From the NCBI GenBank assembly GCA_963556255.1, contig OY744607.1, forward strand, positions 47,325,582 to 47,389,581: 64,000 nucleotides of DNA. The letters run 5' to 3'. Positions 29,944 to 42,500 of the stretch are shown one piece after another. The stretch's first letter is position 1. Each line of letters begins with the position of its first letter. This DNA is from Allolobophora icterica. Taxonomy: Eukaryota > Annelida > Clitellata > Crassiclitellata > Lumbricidae. The notes beneath the pieces were generated by a model, which was not told where the DNA came from, searched no databases, and saw nothing but the letters and a program-made list of their open reading frames with translations. The translations under genes and the position numbers were made by a program.

Positions 29944-30580
29944 TGGTAGTCTGGTGTTGTCCATTCTTGTCACATGACCAAACCATGTGAGTCTTCTTTT
30001 CCTGATCTTGTCTATCACTGTTTCTTTTTGATCCAACTCTTTTCTGATCACTTCGTTGCGGATTTTATCCCTTGTAGTTCTGCCCCTTATTCTTCGCAGC
30101 CAGCTCATTTCTGCTACGAGCAGCCTCCTTTCGTCTTCTTTGCGCAGGCACCAGCACTCGGCGCCGTACAGCAGGACTGGGATGACAAATGTTCTATATA
30201 GTTTCAGCTTTGTTTCTATCGATATGTTGTGTGTTTTCCAGATCTTATTCAATTTCCCGAACATTGCTGACCCAAGTCCAATCCTGCGCTTTATATCTCT
30301 TGTGCATTGCCCATCTTCTGTTATTAGGCCTCCTAGGTATACAAATTCTGTCACTTGTTCTAACATCTCGTTTTCCAGCGTAACTGCTAGCTCCTCGTGT
30401 TGTTTCCCAATGGTCATTGCTTTTGTCTTTTGTGTGTTGATTTTTAATCCAAATCTCTTACTACTCTCCTGTACTCTGTCAGTTAGCCTTTGTAATTGTC
30501 CCTGCGATTCTGAGACCAGGTCGATGTCATCCGCAAATCGTAGGTTGTTAATCAGCTGTCCATTGACCAGAACGCTGGTG
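29936..30580 (-). mobile_element. LINE middle fragment (reverse transcriptase C-terminal part)
   Basis: The minus strand encodes NNLRFADDIDLVSES (the FADD polymerase motif), EFVYLGGLITEDGQC, PVLLYGAECWCLRKEDE and RRLTWFGHVTRMDNTRLPAM. These are hallmarks of a non-LTR retrotransposon reverse transcriptase. It continues into 23183-22990 across the P element, and toward 39311-39350 across the foldback element. Confidence 0.92.
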
Positions 30581-30589
30581 TGGTAGGCT

Positions 30590-33500
30590 GAATAGACTCC
30601 CCCTTTTAAACACTCCCGGGTCTATTTATCCTAGGATATATTGACTGGGGAGTTAATTCTTACTAGGACCAATTGAACAGTGGAGTGTATTGTTACTAGG
30701 ACAAAAGCACTCCTGCTGGTGAATAAACACTCCAGTGGAGTTGATTCTTACTAGGATAAACTGAAAGGGGAGTTCATTCTTCCTAGGACCAAATGACTCG
30801 GGGAGTTTATTCCTCCTAGGATAAACTGAATGGGGAGTTCATTCTTCCTAGGACCAAATGACTCGGGGAGTTTATTCTTCATAGGATAAACTGAAAGGGG
30901 AGTTGATTCTTCCTAGGACCAAATGACTCGGGGAGTTTATTCTTACTAGGATAAACTGAAAGGGGAGTTCATTCTTCCTAGGACCAAATGACTCGGGGAG
31001 TTCATTCTTCCTAGGACCAAATGACTCGGGGAGTTCATTCTTCCTAGGATAAACTGAAAGGGGAGTTCATTCTTCCTAGGACCAAATGACTCGAGGAGTT
31101 TATTCTTACTAGGATAAACTGAAAGGGGAGTTAATTCTTCCTAGGACCAAATGACTCGGGGAGTTCATTCTTCCTAGGACCAAATGACTCGGGGAGTTCA
31201 TTCTTCCTAGGATAAACTGAAAGGGGAGTTCATTCTTCCTAGGACCAAATGACTCTGGGAGTTCATTCTTCCTAGGATAAACTGAAAGGGGAGTTCATTC
31301 TTCCTAGGACCAAATGACTAGGGGAGTTTATTCTTCCTAGGATAAACTGAAAGGGGAGTTAATTCTTCCTAGGACAAAATGACTCGGGAGTTTATTCTTC
31401 CTAGGATAAACCGAAAGGGGAGTTCATTCTTCCTAGGACCAAATGACTCGGGGAGTTCATTCTTCCTAGGACCAAATGACTCGGGGAGTTCATTCTTCCT
31501 AGGATAAACTGAAAGGGGAGTTCATTCTTCCTAGGACCAAATGACTCGGGGAGTTTATTCCTCCTAGGATAAACTGAATGGGGAGTTCATTCTTCCTAGG
31601 ACGAAATGACTCGGGGAGTTTATTCTTCCTAGGATAAACTGAAAGGGGAGTTGATTCTTCCTAGGACCAAATGACTCGGGAGTTTATTCTTCCTGGGATA
31701 AACTGAAATGGGAGTTCATTCTTCCTAGGACCAAATGACTCGGGGAGTTCATTCTTCCTAGGACCAAGTGACTCGGGGAGTTTATTCTTCCTAGGATAAA
31801 CTGAAAGGGGAGTTCATTCTTCCTAGGACCAAATGACTCGGGAGTTTATTCTTCCTAGGATAAACTGAAAGGGGAGTTCATTCTTCCTAGGACCAAATGA
31901 CTCGGGGAGTTCATTCTTCCTAGGACCAAATGACTCGGGGAGTTCATTCTTCCTAGGACCAAATGACTCGGGGAGTTCATTCTTCCTAGGATAAACTGAA
32001 AGGGGAGTTCATTCTTCCTAGGACCAAATGACTCGGGGAGTTAATTCTTACTAGGATAAACTGAAAGGGGAGTTAATTCTTCCTAGGACCAAATGACTCG
32101 GGGAGTTTATTCCTCCTAGGATAAACTGAATGGGGAGGTCATTCTTCCTAGGATAAACTGAAAGGGGAGTTAATTCTTCCTAGGACCAAATGACTCGGGG
32201 AGTTTATTCCTCCTAGGATAAACTGAATGGGGAGGTCATTCTTCCTAGGATAAACTGAATGGGGAGTTCATTCTTCCTAGGACCAAATGACTCGGGGAGT
32301 TTATTCTTCATAGGATAAACTGAAAGGGGAGTTGATTCTTCCTAGGACCAAATGACTCGGGAGTTTATTCTTCCTAGGATAAACTGAAAGGGGAGTTCAT
32401 TCTTCCTAGGACCAAATGACTCGGGGAGTTTATTCTTACTAAAATAAACTGAAAGGGGAGTTCATTCTTCCTAGGACCAAATGACTCGGGGAGTTCATTC
32501 TTCCTAGGACCAAATGACTCGGGGAGTTCATTCTTCCTAGGATAAACTGAAAGGGGAGTTCATTCTTCCTAGGACCAAATGACTCGGGGAGTTTATTCTT
32601 ACTAGGATAAACTGAAAGGGGAGTTAATTCTTCCTAGGACCAAATGACTCGGGGAGTTTATTCCTCCTAGGATAAACTGAATGGGGAGTTCATTCTTCCT
32701 AGTACCAAATGACTCGGGGAGTTTATTCTTCCTAGGATAAACTGAAAGGGGAGTTGATTCTTCCTAGGACCAAATGACTCGGGAGTTTATTCTTCCTAGG
32801 ATAAACTGAAAGGGGAGTTCATTCTTCCTAGGACCAAATGACTCGGGGAGTTTTTTCTTCCTAGGATAAACTGAAAGGGGAGTTCATTCTTCCTAGGACC
32901 AAATGACTCGGGGAGTTGAATCTTCCTAGGACCAAATGACTCGGGGAGTTCATTCTTCCTAGGATAAACTGAAAGGGGAGTTCATTCTTCCTAGGACCAA
33001 ATGACTCGGGGAGTTTATTCCTCCCAGGATAAACTGAATGGGGAGTTCATTCTTCCTAGGACCAAATGACTCGGGGAGTTTATTCTTCCTAGGATAAACT
33101 GAAAGGGGAGTTGATTCTTCCTAGGACCAAATGACTCGGGAGTTTATTCTTCCTAGGATAAACTGAAAGGGGAGTTGATTCTTCCTAGGACCAAATGACT
33201 CGGGGAGTTCATTCTTCCTAGGACCAAATGACTCTGGGAGTTCATTCTTCCTAGGATAAACTGAAAGGGGAGTTCATTCTTCCTAGGACCAAATGACTCG
33301 GGAGTTTATTCTTCCTAGGATAAACTGAAAGGGGAGTTAATTCTTCCTAGGACCAAATGACTCGGGGAGTTTATTCTTCCTAGGATAAACTGAAAGGGGA
33401 GTTCATTCTTCCTAGGACCAAATGACTCGGGGAGTTCATTCTTCCTAGGACCAAATGACTCGGGGAGTTCATTCTTCCTAGGATAAACTGAAAGGGGAGT

Positions 33501-33598
33501 TCATTCTTCCTAGGACCAAATGACTCGGGGAGTTAATTCTTACTAGGATAAACTGAAAGGGGAGTTAATTCTTCCTAGGACCAAATGACTTGTGGAGT
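30590..33598 (+). repeat. Foldback left arm: alternating 33-bp monomer array
   Basis: Roughly 90 monomers of two types alternate. Type A contains CTAGGACCAAATGACTCGGG and type B contains CTAGGATAAACTGAAAGGGG. Both share GGGAGTTNATTCTTCCTAGG. The A-B dimer is about 65 bases, and some A-A neighbours occur. Each monomer has a TCCTAGGA palindrome. No open coding frame persists. Confidence 0.97.
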
Positions 33599-34499
33599 AG
33601 GGTGTATTAATGTGACGGGTAAATGATGTTTGTTCAAACTTCACAAACTACTAGTCATAAAATTATAATTGTATTTGTAATTACGACGATTTATATAGCA
33701 TCGTTAGTAACAAACTACTTCTAGGATGTTTCATACAAATCTAGCTACAGAAGCAGCTTATAAGGAGCCCTAGCTACTTCAATTTACAGCTCAAATTAGT
33801 TATAATTACATACTATTGATTTGAACGTACAATTGAACTTAACAAAATCTGTTGCCACACAGTGTCATAGAAAATGTCATTTACGAGGTCATATTAATGG
33901 AATTGTACAAAATCAACCAAATCATCTGCACCACTTCACTCTGTCCTGCTAGCTTCTGTTTCGGCCCATATGAGCTCTCGGCTTACCATTTGAGATTTGA
34001 TGTAGTGGTTCCTTCTCTCATGACTGTACACATGAGCAGCCGCCTCAGTTGTCATTTACACCCACCTATCCACAGACTGGGTGTGTGATGGCCAGTCTGG
34101 AACCACCATTGGGTTGCTACAAGAAGCCTTGATCTCTGCTGTTGCTAGGGAGCAGGTTGAAATGGGCTCAGAGACTCCAGAGCTCCAGTCAATCAGTTGC
34201 AAGAGCGTAGTCGCCTCTGAGTTGATGGTTGGTGTTTTCCTGGATCTCACACTGCTGTCTCCAAGCTGTGTCATATCATCTCGTTCACCTCTGATCTTCA
34301 GTATCTTTTGCAATGCATCTCTTCTCTACTGTTCCTCCTCACTGCACAACATTCCTTGCAGCACAGACTCGCTAAAACCATACCATGCAGATCTCTTCAC
34401 TGTAGGCGTGACCATCATCTTCATCTCTTCACTCTGTTATTTAAGCACTTGTAGCTGGTAAAGGAGATGCTTGGGTCCTTGTGTCCATTTGCTATTTAT

Positions 34500-35562
34500 C
34501 TTTATCACCCTAGACAATGGTGAGCTTGACAACTATCAAGGAATTACACTGAGTTCCAATCTGTCTAACCTCTTTGAAATGTGTTTGCTGGAGCTGTATG
34601 GTACCTACTTGCTGACTTCAGACCTGCAGTTTGGATTCAAAAAGGGGTTGGACTGTTCTCATGCATTGCTTGCTGTAGGATCAGTAGTTGATTACTTTTC
34701 TAATCATGGCTCTAAAGTAAACCTGTGTGCATTAGACGTGTGTAAAGTTTTTGATAAAGTCAATCACTATGCATTATTTAGCAAGTTAATGGATCGATCA
34801 GTCCATCGTGAGTTTTTTGCATCCTCATAATTTGGTATAGCATGAGTGCAGCATGTGTCAGGATGGCACAACATGTTGTCTGATATGATCAATCTAGTTA
34901 GTGGAGTTAGGCAGGGTGGTGTCCTCTCAACAATACTTTTCGCTGTGTATGTGAATGATATTATAGAGAAACTGAGTAGGTCCAATCATCGATGTCGGAC
35001 TGGGGAGCTATTTTGGGATGCATTATGTATTCTGACGACCTTATCTTGATGTCCGCATCTCTCTGTGACATACAAGCAATGGTCGACATTTGTGTGGAAG
35101 AATTAGAGAGTACTGACATGAAATTAAATGTAACAAAATCTCAGGTGATGAGAATTGGCCCTTCTTTTCATGCTGCATGTAAAATGATTAGTGTAAATAG
35201 TGTGCAAATTAACTATGTTGACAAACTTAAAAACTTGGGTTGTTCTCTTGTTTCTGCCAAGTCATTAAAAGTCAGTTTGCATGAAATGAGAGTCAAGTTC
35301 TACAAATCTTTAAACTCTCTGTATAGTAAATGTTGCAAATTCACTGAGCCAGTATTACTGCATCTTGTTAGTGCTTATTGCAAGCCATTCTTGCTTTACG
35401 GAATGGAAGCTGTGAGCCTCAGTAACAGTGAACTTAACACAGTAAACTACACCTACAGCAATGCCATCTGTAAGATCTTCAAGGTCAGGCACTGCAGTGT
35501 CGAGGACATACTGCACTTCATGCAGGAATCTAACATTAAGGACTGCTGGATGTTAAGATGAA
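34500..35562 (+). pseudogene. LINE reverse-transcriptase fragment in foldback core
   Basis: Three overlapping frames carry reverse-transcriptase motifs in order: DNYQGITLSSNLSNLFE, then NLCALDVCKVFDKVNHYALF, then SGVRQGGVLSTILFAVYVND, then MYSDDLILMSASL (the YADD-type box), then KLKNLGCSL and PFLLYGMEAVSLS. At least two frame changes (near 34830 and 35000) show it is broken. A different LINE family from the one that hosts the foldback. Confidence 0.88.
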
Positions 35563-35849
35563 CAAGACTCTTTCGAAGAGGCCCAAATATAGGGAACACT
35601 GTGGTAAATTTTATGTGTGATCTCCTATGCACATAGTATAATTTGCATTAAGGAAATGTGGACTATGTAGTTGAATTAGTATAGTACGGGCAGGTCTGCT
35701 GTCCAGTGAATGCTGTATCGTTTGTCTTGTGCTACCATATTTGGTGAATAAAAGATTGGTATATATATTGAACCAGTTCACAAAATAGGCCTACACCCCA
35801 ACACAGAACTCCACAATCATCCTCAAATTGTTCACATTCTATCCTTTTC

Positions 35850-36890
35850 GATTATGCTTTGACATCCAAATTCTCTTGAAACTCAGAGCTGTTGTGAGCC
35901 ACCTCCTGTGGAACACAGTCACACGGGTCCTAACTCCAACAGAGCCAGATCCTTTGGCAGAACTTTATTACTAATTGCAGTGACAATCCTGTAGCAATAG
36001 CTTTGATCTGTGCTCAAGTCTTTCATCACTTCATCGCTGAGCTGAGGGAGAGCAGGGCCAACACAGACTTTTGCAAAATCAGGATTGATGTCTAGCTCAG
36101 TTACAGAATCTAACATTTCCCTAAGGGACCTGACCATTTGCTGTTGCTTAGAATCTTGCCATTTAAAGCAGTCACTAGGTGCCTCAGTGGCAGTTCTCCG
36201 GTGTGCAGATCACGAACAATCCACACGAGCTGCCTTTGCAGCTTCTCCCCGACATGATGCATTACTCGCCTACCCAACCAGTGGTTACATTACAGGAATC
36301 ACCTTCAATAGCTTCAAGAGCCTTGTCTGCTCTTTTTTCATTCAATCACTCAACAAGTCTATCAGCAATTATTTCAGCACGTTTTTCCTTTTCAGTTGCT
36401 TGAGCAGGAACAAAATGCCACAGATATCTGCTTTCTGGTCCCATGCAAACTGCATAGTGTTCTTCTTTCACCAAACCTGAATACATTTCGCCATTCCCTT
36501 TTGCTTTCAACATGACCTTGGTTTCATCACGACGCTCCATCAAAGAAAATACAACTGATGCCATTCTGCTGACGTTCGTTTTCAAACTTTCACGACTCTC
36601 TTCTGAGCTCTCCTCACCTTACTGTGATCAATCACTAAAGTAGTGTCGAACTGAGTAACATCAATCCAGGCAGCAGTAGCAATCTCCGCTGTCTCGTTAA
36701 GCCCAGTGTGGTGTCTTAGACTGGCCAGGGCTATATTGGTTATGTCTGCAGAATTGTGTTTTGCCCTCTTCATAGTTTTCACAGAATCAGCAGAAGCCTT
36801 ACATTCAGGAAGTAAGTGCTTTTTGTCTTCATCACTACAATAGTCATTCACTGATTCTTCCATAATATCCTGTTACTCTTCAAACTCTTT
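35850..36890 (-). pseudogene. Decayed transposase-like gene in foldback core
   Basis: The minus strand encodes ADITNIALASLRHHTGLNET, VIDHSKVRRAQKR, ERRDETKVMLKAKGNGEMYS, KEEHYAVCMGPESRYLWHF, then after a stop WIVRDLHTGELPLRHLVTAL, then DLSTDQSYCYRIVTAI and a GPV-containing end. The order and composition resemble an uncharacterised, transposon-associated invertebrate protein family with a conserved LH-x-x-ELPLRHL motif. That is from memory and no family name is claimed. Several stops and frame changes show it is not functional. Confidence 0.6.
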
Positions 36891-37073
36891 CTATGGTCCA
36901 CTTCAAACACTGCCATCTCCTCCTCGTCTGTGGTTCGTTTGAAAATCTTCATTCTCCATTTGCTCTCATCAACCTTCCTTTTTGCCTACTCTTCCTTCTG
37001 TGACACTTGTCTTATAGTCTCATGGAGGTCAACTGGTTCTACCTGATGAGGTCCAATGCTTCCAACTTTTTCT

Positions 37074-39300
37074 ATTTGTCCTAGGAGGAATGAACTCCAC
37101 GAGTCATTTGGTCCTAGGAAGAACGAACTCCCCTTTCAGTTTATCCTAGGAAGAATAAACTCCCAGAGTCATTTGGTCCTAGGAAGAATCAACTCCCCTT
37201 TCAGTATACCCTAGGAAGAATGAACTCCCCGAGTCATTTGGTCCTAGGAAGAATGAATTCCCCGAGTCAATTTGTCCTAGGAAGAATAAACTCCCCGAGT
37301 CATTTGGTCCTAGGAAGAATCAACTCCCCTTTCAGTTTATCCTAGGAAGAATGAACTCCCCGAGTCATTTGGTCCTAGGAAGAATGAACTCCCCTTTCAG
37401 TTTATCCTAGGAAGAATCAACTCCCCGAGTCATTTGGTCCTAGGAAGAATGAACTCCCCGAGTCATTTGGTCCTAGGAAGAATGAACTCCCATTTCAGTT
37501 TATCCCAGGAAGAATAAACTCCCGAGTCATTTGGTCCTAGGAAGAATCAACTCCCCTTTCAGTTTATCCTAGGAAGAATAAACTCCCCGAGTCATTTCGT
37601 CCTAGGAAGAATGAACTCGCCATTCAGTTTATCCTAGGAGGAATAAACTCCCCGAGTCATTTGGTCCTAGGAAGAATGAACTCCCCTTTCAGTTTATCCT
37701 AGGAAGAATGAACTCCCCGAGTCATTTGGTCCTAGGAAGAATGAACTCCCCTTTCAGTTTATCCTAGTAAGAATTAACTCCCCGAGTCATTTGGTCCTAG
37801 GAAGAATGAACTCCCCTTTCAGTTTATCCTAGGAAGAATGAACTCCCCGAGTCATTTGGTCCTAGGAAGAATGAACTCCCCGAGTCATCTGGTCCTAGGA
37901 AGTATGAGCTCCCCTTTCAGTTTATCCTAGGAAGAATAAACTCCCCGAGTCATTTGGTCCTAGGAATAATTAACTCCCCTTTCAGTTTATCCCAGGAAGA
38001 ATTAACTCCCCGAGTCATTTGGTCCTAGGAAGAATGAACTCCCCGAGTCAATTTGTCCTAGGAAGAATAAACTCCCCGAGTCATTTGGTCCTAGGAAGAA
38101 TCAACTCCCCTTTCAGTTTATCCTAGGAAGAATCAACTCCCCGAGTCATTTGGTCCTAGGAAGAATGAACTCCCCGAGTCATTTGGTCCTAGGAAGAATG
38201 AACTCCCATTTCAGTTTATCCCAGGAAGAATAAACTCCCGAGTCATTTGGTCCTAGGAAGAATCAACTCCCCTTTCAGTTTATCCTAGGAAGAATAAACT
38301 CCCCGAGTCATTTCGTCCTAGGAAGAATGAACTCCCCATTCAGTTTATCCTAGGAGGAATAAACTCCCCGAGTCATTTGGTCCTAGGAAGAATGAACTCC
38401 CCTTTCAGTTTATCCTAGGAAGAATGAACTCCCCGAGTCATTTGGTCCTAGGAAGAATGAACTCCCCGAGTCATTTGGTCCTAGGAAGAATGAACTCCCC
38501 TTTCAGTTTATCCTAGGAAGAATAAACTCCCCGAGTCAGTTTGTCCTAGGAAGAATGAACTCCCCTTTCAATATATCCTAGGAAGAATAAACTCCCTGAG
38601 TCATTTGGTCCCAGGAAGAATGAACTCCCCTTTCAGTTTATCCTAGGAAGGATGAACTCCCCGAGTCATTTGGTCCTAGGAAGAATGAACTCCCCTTTCA
38701 ATTTGTCCTAGAAAGAATAAACTCCCCGAGTCATTTGGTCCTAGGAAGAATGAACTCCCCTTTCAGTTTATCCTAGGAAGAATGAACTCCCCGAGTCATT
38801 TGGTCCTAGGAAGAATGAACTCCCGAGTCATTTGGTCCTCGGAAGAATGAACTCCCCTTTCAGTTTATCCTAGGAGGAATATACTCCCCGAGTCATTTGG
38901 TCCTAGGAAGAATTAACTCCCCTTTCAGTTTATCCTAGTAAGAATTAACTCCCCGAGTCATTTGGTCCTAGGAAGAATGAACTCCCCTTTCAGTTTATCC
39001 TAGGAAGAATAAACTCCCCGAGTCATTTGGTCCTAGGAAGAATGAACTCCCCTTTCAGTTTATCCTAGGAAGAATAAACTCTCGAGTCATTTGGTCCTAG
39101 GAAGAATCAACTCCCCTTTCAATTTGTCCTAGGATGAATTAACTCCACCAGTCATTTGTTGCGATCTCAAACGAAGACACTAGGGGAGTGTTTATTCGCA
39201 GGGTGGAGTGTTTTTGTCCTAGTATCAATTAACTCCCGAGTCATTCTGTCCTAGGATATATACACTCCGGGAGTGTTTATTTCAGGGGAGTCTATTCAGC
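37074..39300 (-). repeat. Foldback right arm: inverted 33-bp monomer array
   Basis: Roughly 65-70 monomers are the reverse complement of the left-arm units: GAGTCATTTGGTCCTAGGAA and CCCTTTCAGTTTATCCTAGG. At about 2.2 kb it is shorter than the 3.0-kb left arm. Confidence 0.97.
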
Positions 39301-39310
39301 CTCCTACACC

Positions 39311-39352
39311 GGCCTTTTCCGATCTCTTCGCAAAGCTCATCATAAATAAATA
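39311..39352 (-). mobile_element. LINE fragment beyond the foldback
   Basis: The minus strand reads FIYDELCEEIGKG, which fits directly upstream of the SVLVNGQ...FADD segment at 30580. The fragment is short and stops matching a LINE further upstream, so the element was already 5'-truncated. Confidence 0.6.
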
Positions 39353-39451
39353 ATGCTAACCGCCTAATTCGCGATTCCGTTTAATATGATCATTTTACGC
39401 CTTGTTTTAAATAAGTTTGCAAAACATGTTTGAAACATGGTTTGCCTAGAG

Positions 39452-39545
39452 CAGGACTTTTCAAACTGTGGTCCGCGGACCAAGAGGGGTCCGCGAAGGA
39501 TATGGCGGGGTCCGCGAGAGCGTTCTGAAAATATTCATTACCCCG
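39452..39545. mobile_element. hAT-type terminus, solo end
   Basis: CAGGACTTTTCAAACTGTGG then GTCCGCGGACC resembles the element at 7266-7546. No matching right terminus was found before or after the following pyrimidine array. Confidence 0.5.
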
Positions 39546-39574
39546 GTTACACTGCGTAATTTTAGCATTAATAT

Positions 39575-42500
39575 ATAGATGCTGCCTTTCTCTTTGCCTA
39601 CTTTGCCTTTCTCTTGGTCTTATTTACTTTCTTCTTTGCCTCCTTATTTGCCTTCTGTTTTGCCGTTTTGCGTATACCTTCTTCTTTGCCTTCTTCTTTG
39701 TCTCTCTGTCTTCTTCGTTGACTTTTAGTTGTTTTCTTCTTTGCCTTCTTCTTGGCCTTCGTATTTGCCATTCTGTTTGCCTTCTTCTTTTCCCTAATCT
39801 TTGCCTTCTTCTTTGCCTTTTTACTTCCTTCTTTGCCTTCTCCTCTACTGCTTTAATTACTTTCTTCTGCCTTCTTCTTTGTCTTTCTCTGCCTTTTGGT
39901 GTACCATTATCTTTGCTTTCGTCTTTGCCTTCTTCCTCGACTTCTTCTTTGATCTCTTCTTGACTTCTTCTTTGCCTTTTTCTTTGCCTCTTTACTTACC
40001 TTTTTTCTTTTCCTATTCTTTTCCTTTCTCTTCGCCTTGTACTTCGAGTTCTTCTTTTCCTTTCTGGTTGCCTTCTTCTTTGCCGTTTTACTTACCTTCA
40101 TTACCTTCTTCGTTTCTTCTTCTTTACCTTTATGTTTGCCTTCTTCTTGCCTCCTAGCTGTTTGCCTTCTTCGCCTCCTTTTTACTTACCTTCGTATTTG
40201 TCTTCGTCTTTACCTTCTTATTTACTTTCTTGGCCTTTCTCTTTCACTTCTTATTTGCCTTTCTTTGCCTTCTTCTTTGCCTTTTACTTACCTTATTTTA
40301 CTTCTTATTTGCCTGCTTCCTTGTCTTGCTCTGTGCCATCTTTCTTGCCTTCTTCTTTTCCTACTTAGCTTCCTGTTTGCCTTCTTCTGTGTCTTTTTCT
40401 TTTCCTTCTACTTTGACCTCCTTACCTTCCTCTTTATCATTTTCTATGGCTACTTCTTTGTCTTCTTTCCTGCTTTCTTCTTTGCCACCTACGCCGTCCG
40501 TTTACTTGCCTTCCTGTTTGTCTTCTTCCTTACGTTTTTTACCACCTTCTTCTTCTTTGTCTTCTTCAATGCCTTTCTCTTTAACTTCTTCTTTGCCTTT
40601 CTCATTGCCTTGCTCATTGCCTTTTACTTTCCTTCTTCTTTGTCGATCTTTCTCTTTGCCTTCTACCTTAACTTCCTCCTTATCTTCTTGTTTATCTTCA
40701 TTTTTGGCTACTTCTTTGTCTTTCTCCTTGCCCTCTTTCTTGCCTTCTTCTTTGCCATCTTCGCCGTCTTTTTACTTAACTTCCTCTTTGCGTTCTTCTT
40801 CACGTTTTTACTCGCCTTGTTCTTTGCCTTCTTCTGTTCCTCTTGGACTTCTTTGCCTTTCTGTTTGTCTTGTTCTTTGCCTTTTAACCTACCTTCTTCA
40901 CCTTTGCCTTCTTCTTTGCATTGCTCTTTGCCTTCCTTCTTGCCTTCTTCTTTGCCTTTTTCGCCGCCTGTTTACCTTTCTATTTGCCGTCATCTTTGCC
41001 TTTCTCTTTGCCTTCTACCTTGACTTTCTCCTTATCTTCTTCTTCATCTTCTTATATGGCTACTTTGTATTTCTCTTTGCCTTCTTTGTTGCTTCTTTCT
41101 TTGCCTTTTTACTCACCTTCGCCTTGTCTCGTTCTATAGGGCCTACTTTATTCTTTGCTTTCTGCCTTGCATTCTTCATTGCCTTTTACTTACCTTCTTC
41201 TTTGGCTTTCTCTTTGACTTCTTCTTTACCTTCTTCTTTACCTTCTTTTCCTTCTTCTGCCTTTTTACTCACCTTTTCCTTTGCCTCTACCTTTGCCTTC
41301 AACTTTCTTTGACTTCTTCTTTCCCTTGTTTTTTGCGTTCTTTGCCGTTTTACTTACCTTCTTTGCTTTGTTCTTTGCCGCCTTCTTTGTTTTTCTTCTT
41401 TGCATTCTTCTTTTCCTTTTACTTATCTTCTTCTACGCCTTCTCTTTGACTTCTTCTTGGCCTTCTTCTTTACCATTTTACTTACCTTTCTTCTTTGCCT
41501 TTTTCTTTGTCCTTATCTTTCCTTCTACTTTCTTGTAGTTCTTCTTTGCCGCCTTCTTTGCTTTTTTTTACTTACCTTCTTTGCTTTCTTCTTTGCCTTC
41601 TTCTTTGTCTTTCTTGTTTGTTTTCTTCTTCGTTGCCTTTTACTTACCTTCTTCGCTTTTCTCTGACTTCTCTTGGCCTTCTTCTTTGCTTTCTTCTGTT
41701 TCTTTTTATTTGCCTTTATCTTTCCCTTCTACTTTCTTTAACTTCTCTTTGCCTTCCTCTTTACCTTCTTTACCGTTTTACTTACCTTCTTTTTCTTCTT
41801 TGCCTTCTTCGTCTTTCTGCTTTGCCTTCTTCAATGGCTTTTACTTACCTTCTTCTTTGCCTTTCTCTTTGACATCTGCGTGGTCTTCTTCTTTGCCTTC
41901 TTCTGTTATATGTTTGTACTTATCTTTTTTCATTGCCTTTTTCTTTGCCTTCTACTTTCTTTGCCTTCTTTTTGCCTTTTTTCTTGCCTTCTCCTTTGCC
42001 GTTTTACTTACCTTCTTTGATTTCTTCTTTGCCCTCTTCTTTGCCTTTTCTTTGCCTTCTACTTTTCCTTCTTCTTTGCCTTCTTCTTTACCTTTTTACT
42101 TACCTTCTTATTTGCATTCTTCCTTGCTTTTCTCTTTGACTTTTTCTTTGACATTCTCGTCTTTTTACAAACCTTCTTTTTCTTCTTCGCCTTCTTTGTT
42201 TTAATCTTTACCTTCTTTCTTGACTTTCTCTTTCACTTCTTCTTTGCGTTTTCTTTGCCTTCTTAGTTGTCTTTTAACTTACCTTCTTCTTCACCTACTT
42301 CTTTGCCCTCTTCTTTGTCTTGCTCTTTTCCTTCTTTCCTGCCTTCTTCGGTGCCTTCTTCGACGCCTTTTTACTTACCTTCCTCTTTGCTTTTCTCTTT
42401 GCCTTCTTCCTTCCATCTTCTTTGCCTCTTTACTTGCCTTTCTTTTTGACTTCTATTGTGCCTTTTTCTTTGCCTTCTTTTTTGCCTTCTTCTTTGCCTT

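Larger units (their letters stand above)
33600..37073. other. Foldback core
   Basis: Unique sequence between the arms. It holds a plus-strand LINE reverse-transcriptase fragment at about 34500-35562 and a minus-strand decayed transposase-like gene at about 35850-36890. The segment 33600-34480 shows nothing recognisable. Confidence 0.75.
30577..39310. mobile_element. Large foldback transposon, about 8.7 kb
   Basis: The ends are inverted: GGTGTGGTAGGCTGAATAGA on the left and, reverse complemented, GGTGTAGGAGGCTGAATAGA on the right, followed by CTCCCC on both. The arms (30590-33598 and 37074-39300) are arrays of about 33-base monomers in opposite orientation around a 3.5-kb core. Foldback elements with repetitive arms (TU family in sea urchin, FB/Galileo in flies) are the closest known architecture. 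It interrupts the LINE between the codons for EEIGKG and SVLVNGQ. No clear target duplication was found. Confidence 0.85.

Noticed and set aside
29974..30586. Plus-strand frames of 75-176 codons
   Set aside because: They are antisense shadows of the LINE reverse transcriptase on the minus strand.
30590..33598. CRISPR-like regular array
   Set aside because: Units abut with no unique spacers, the array is inverted at 37074-39300, and the DNA is clearly animal.
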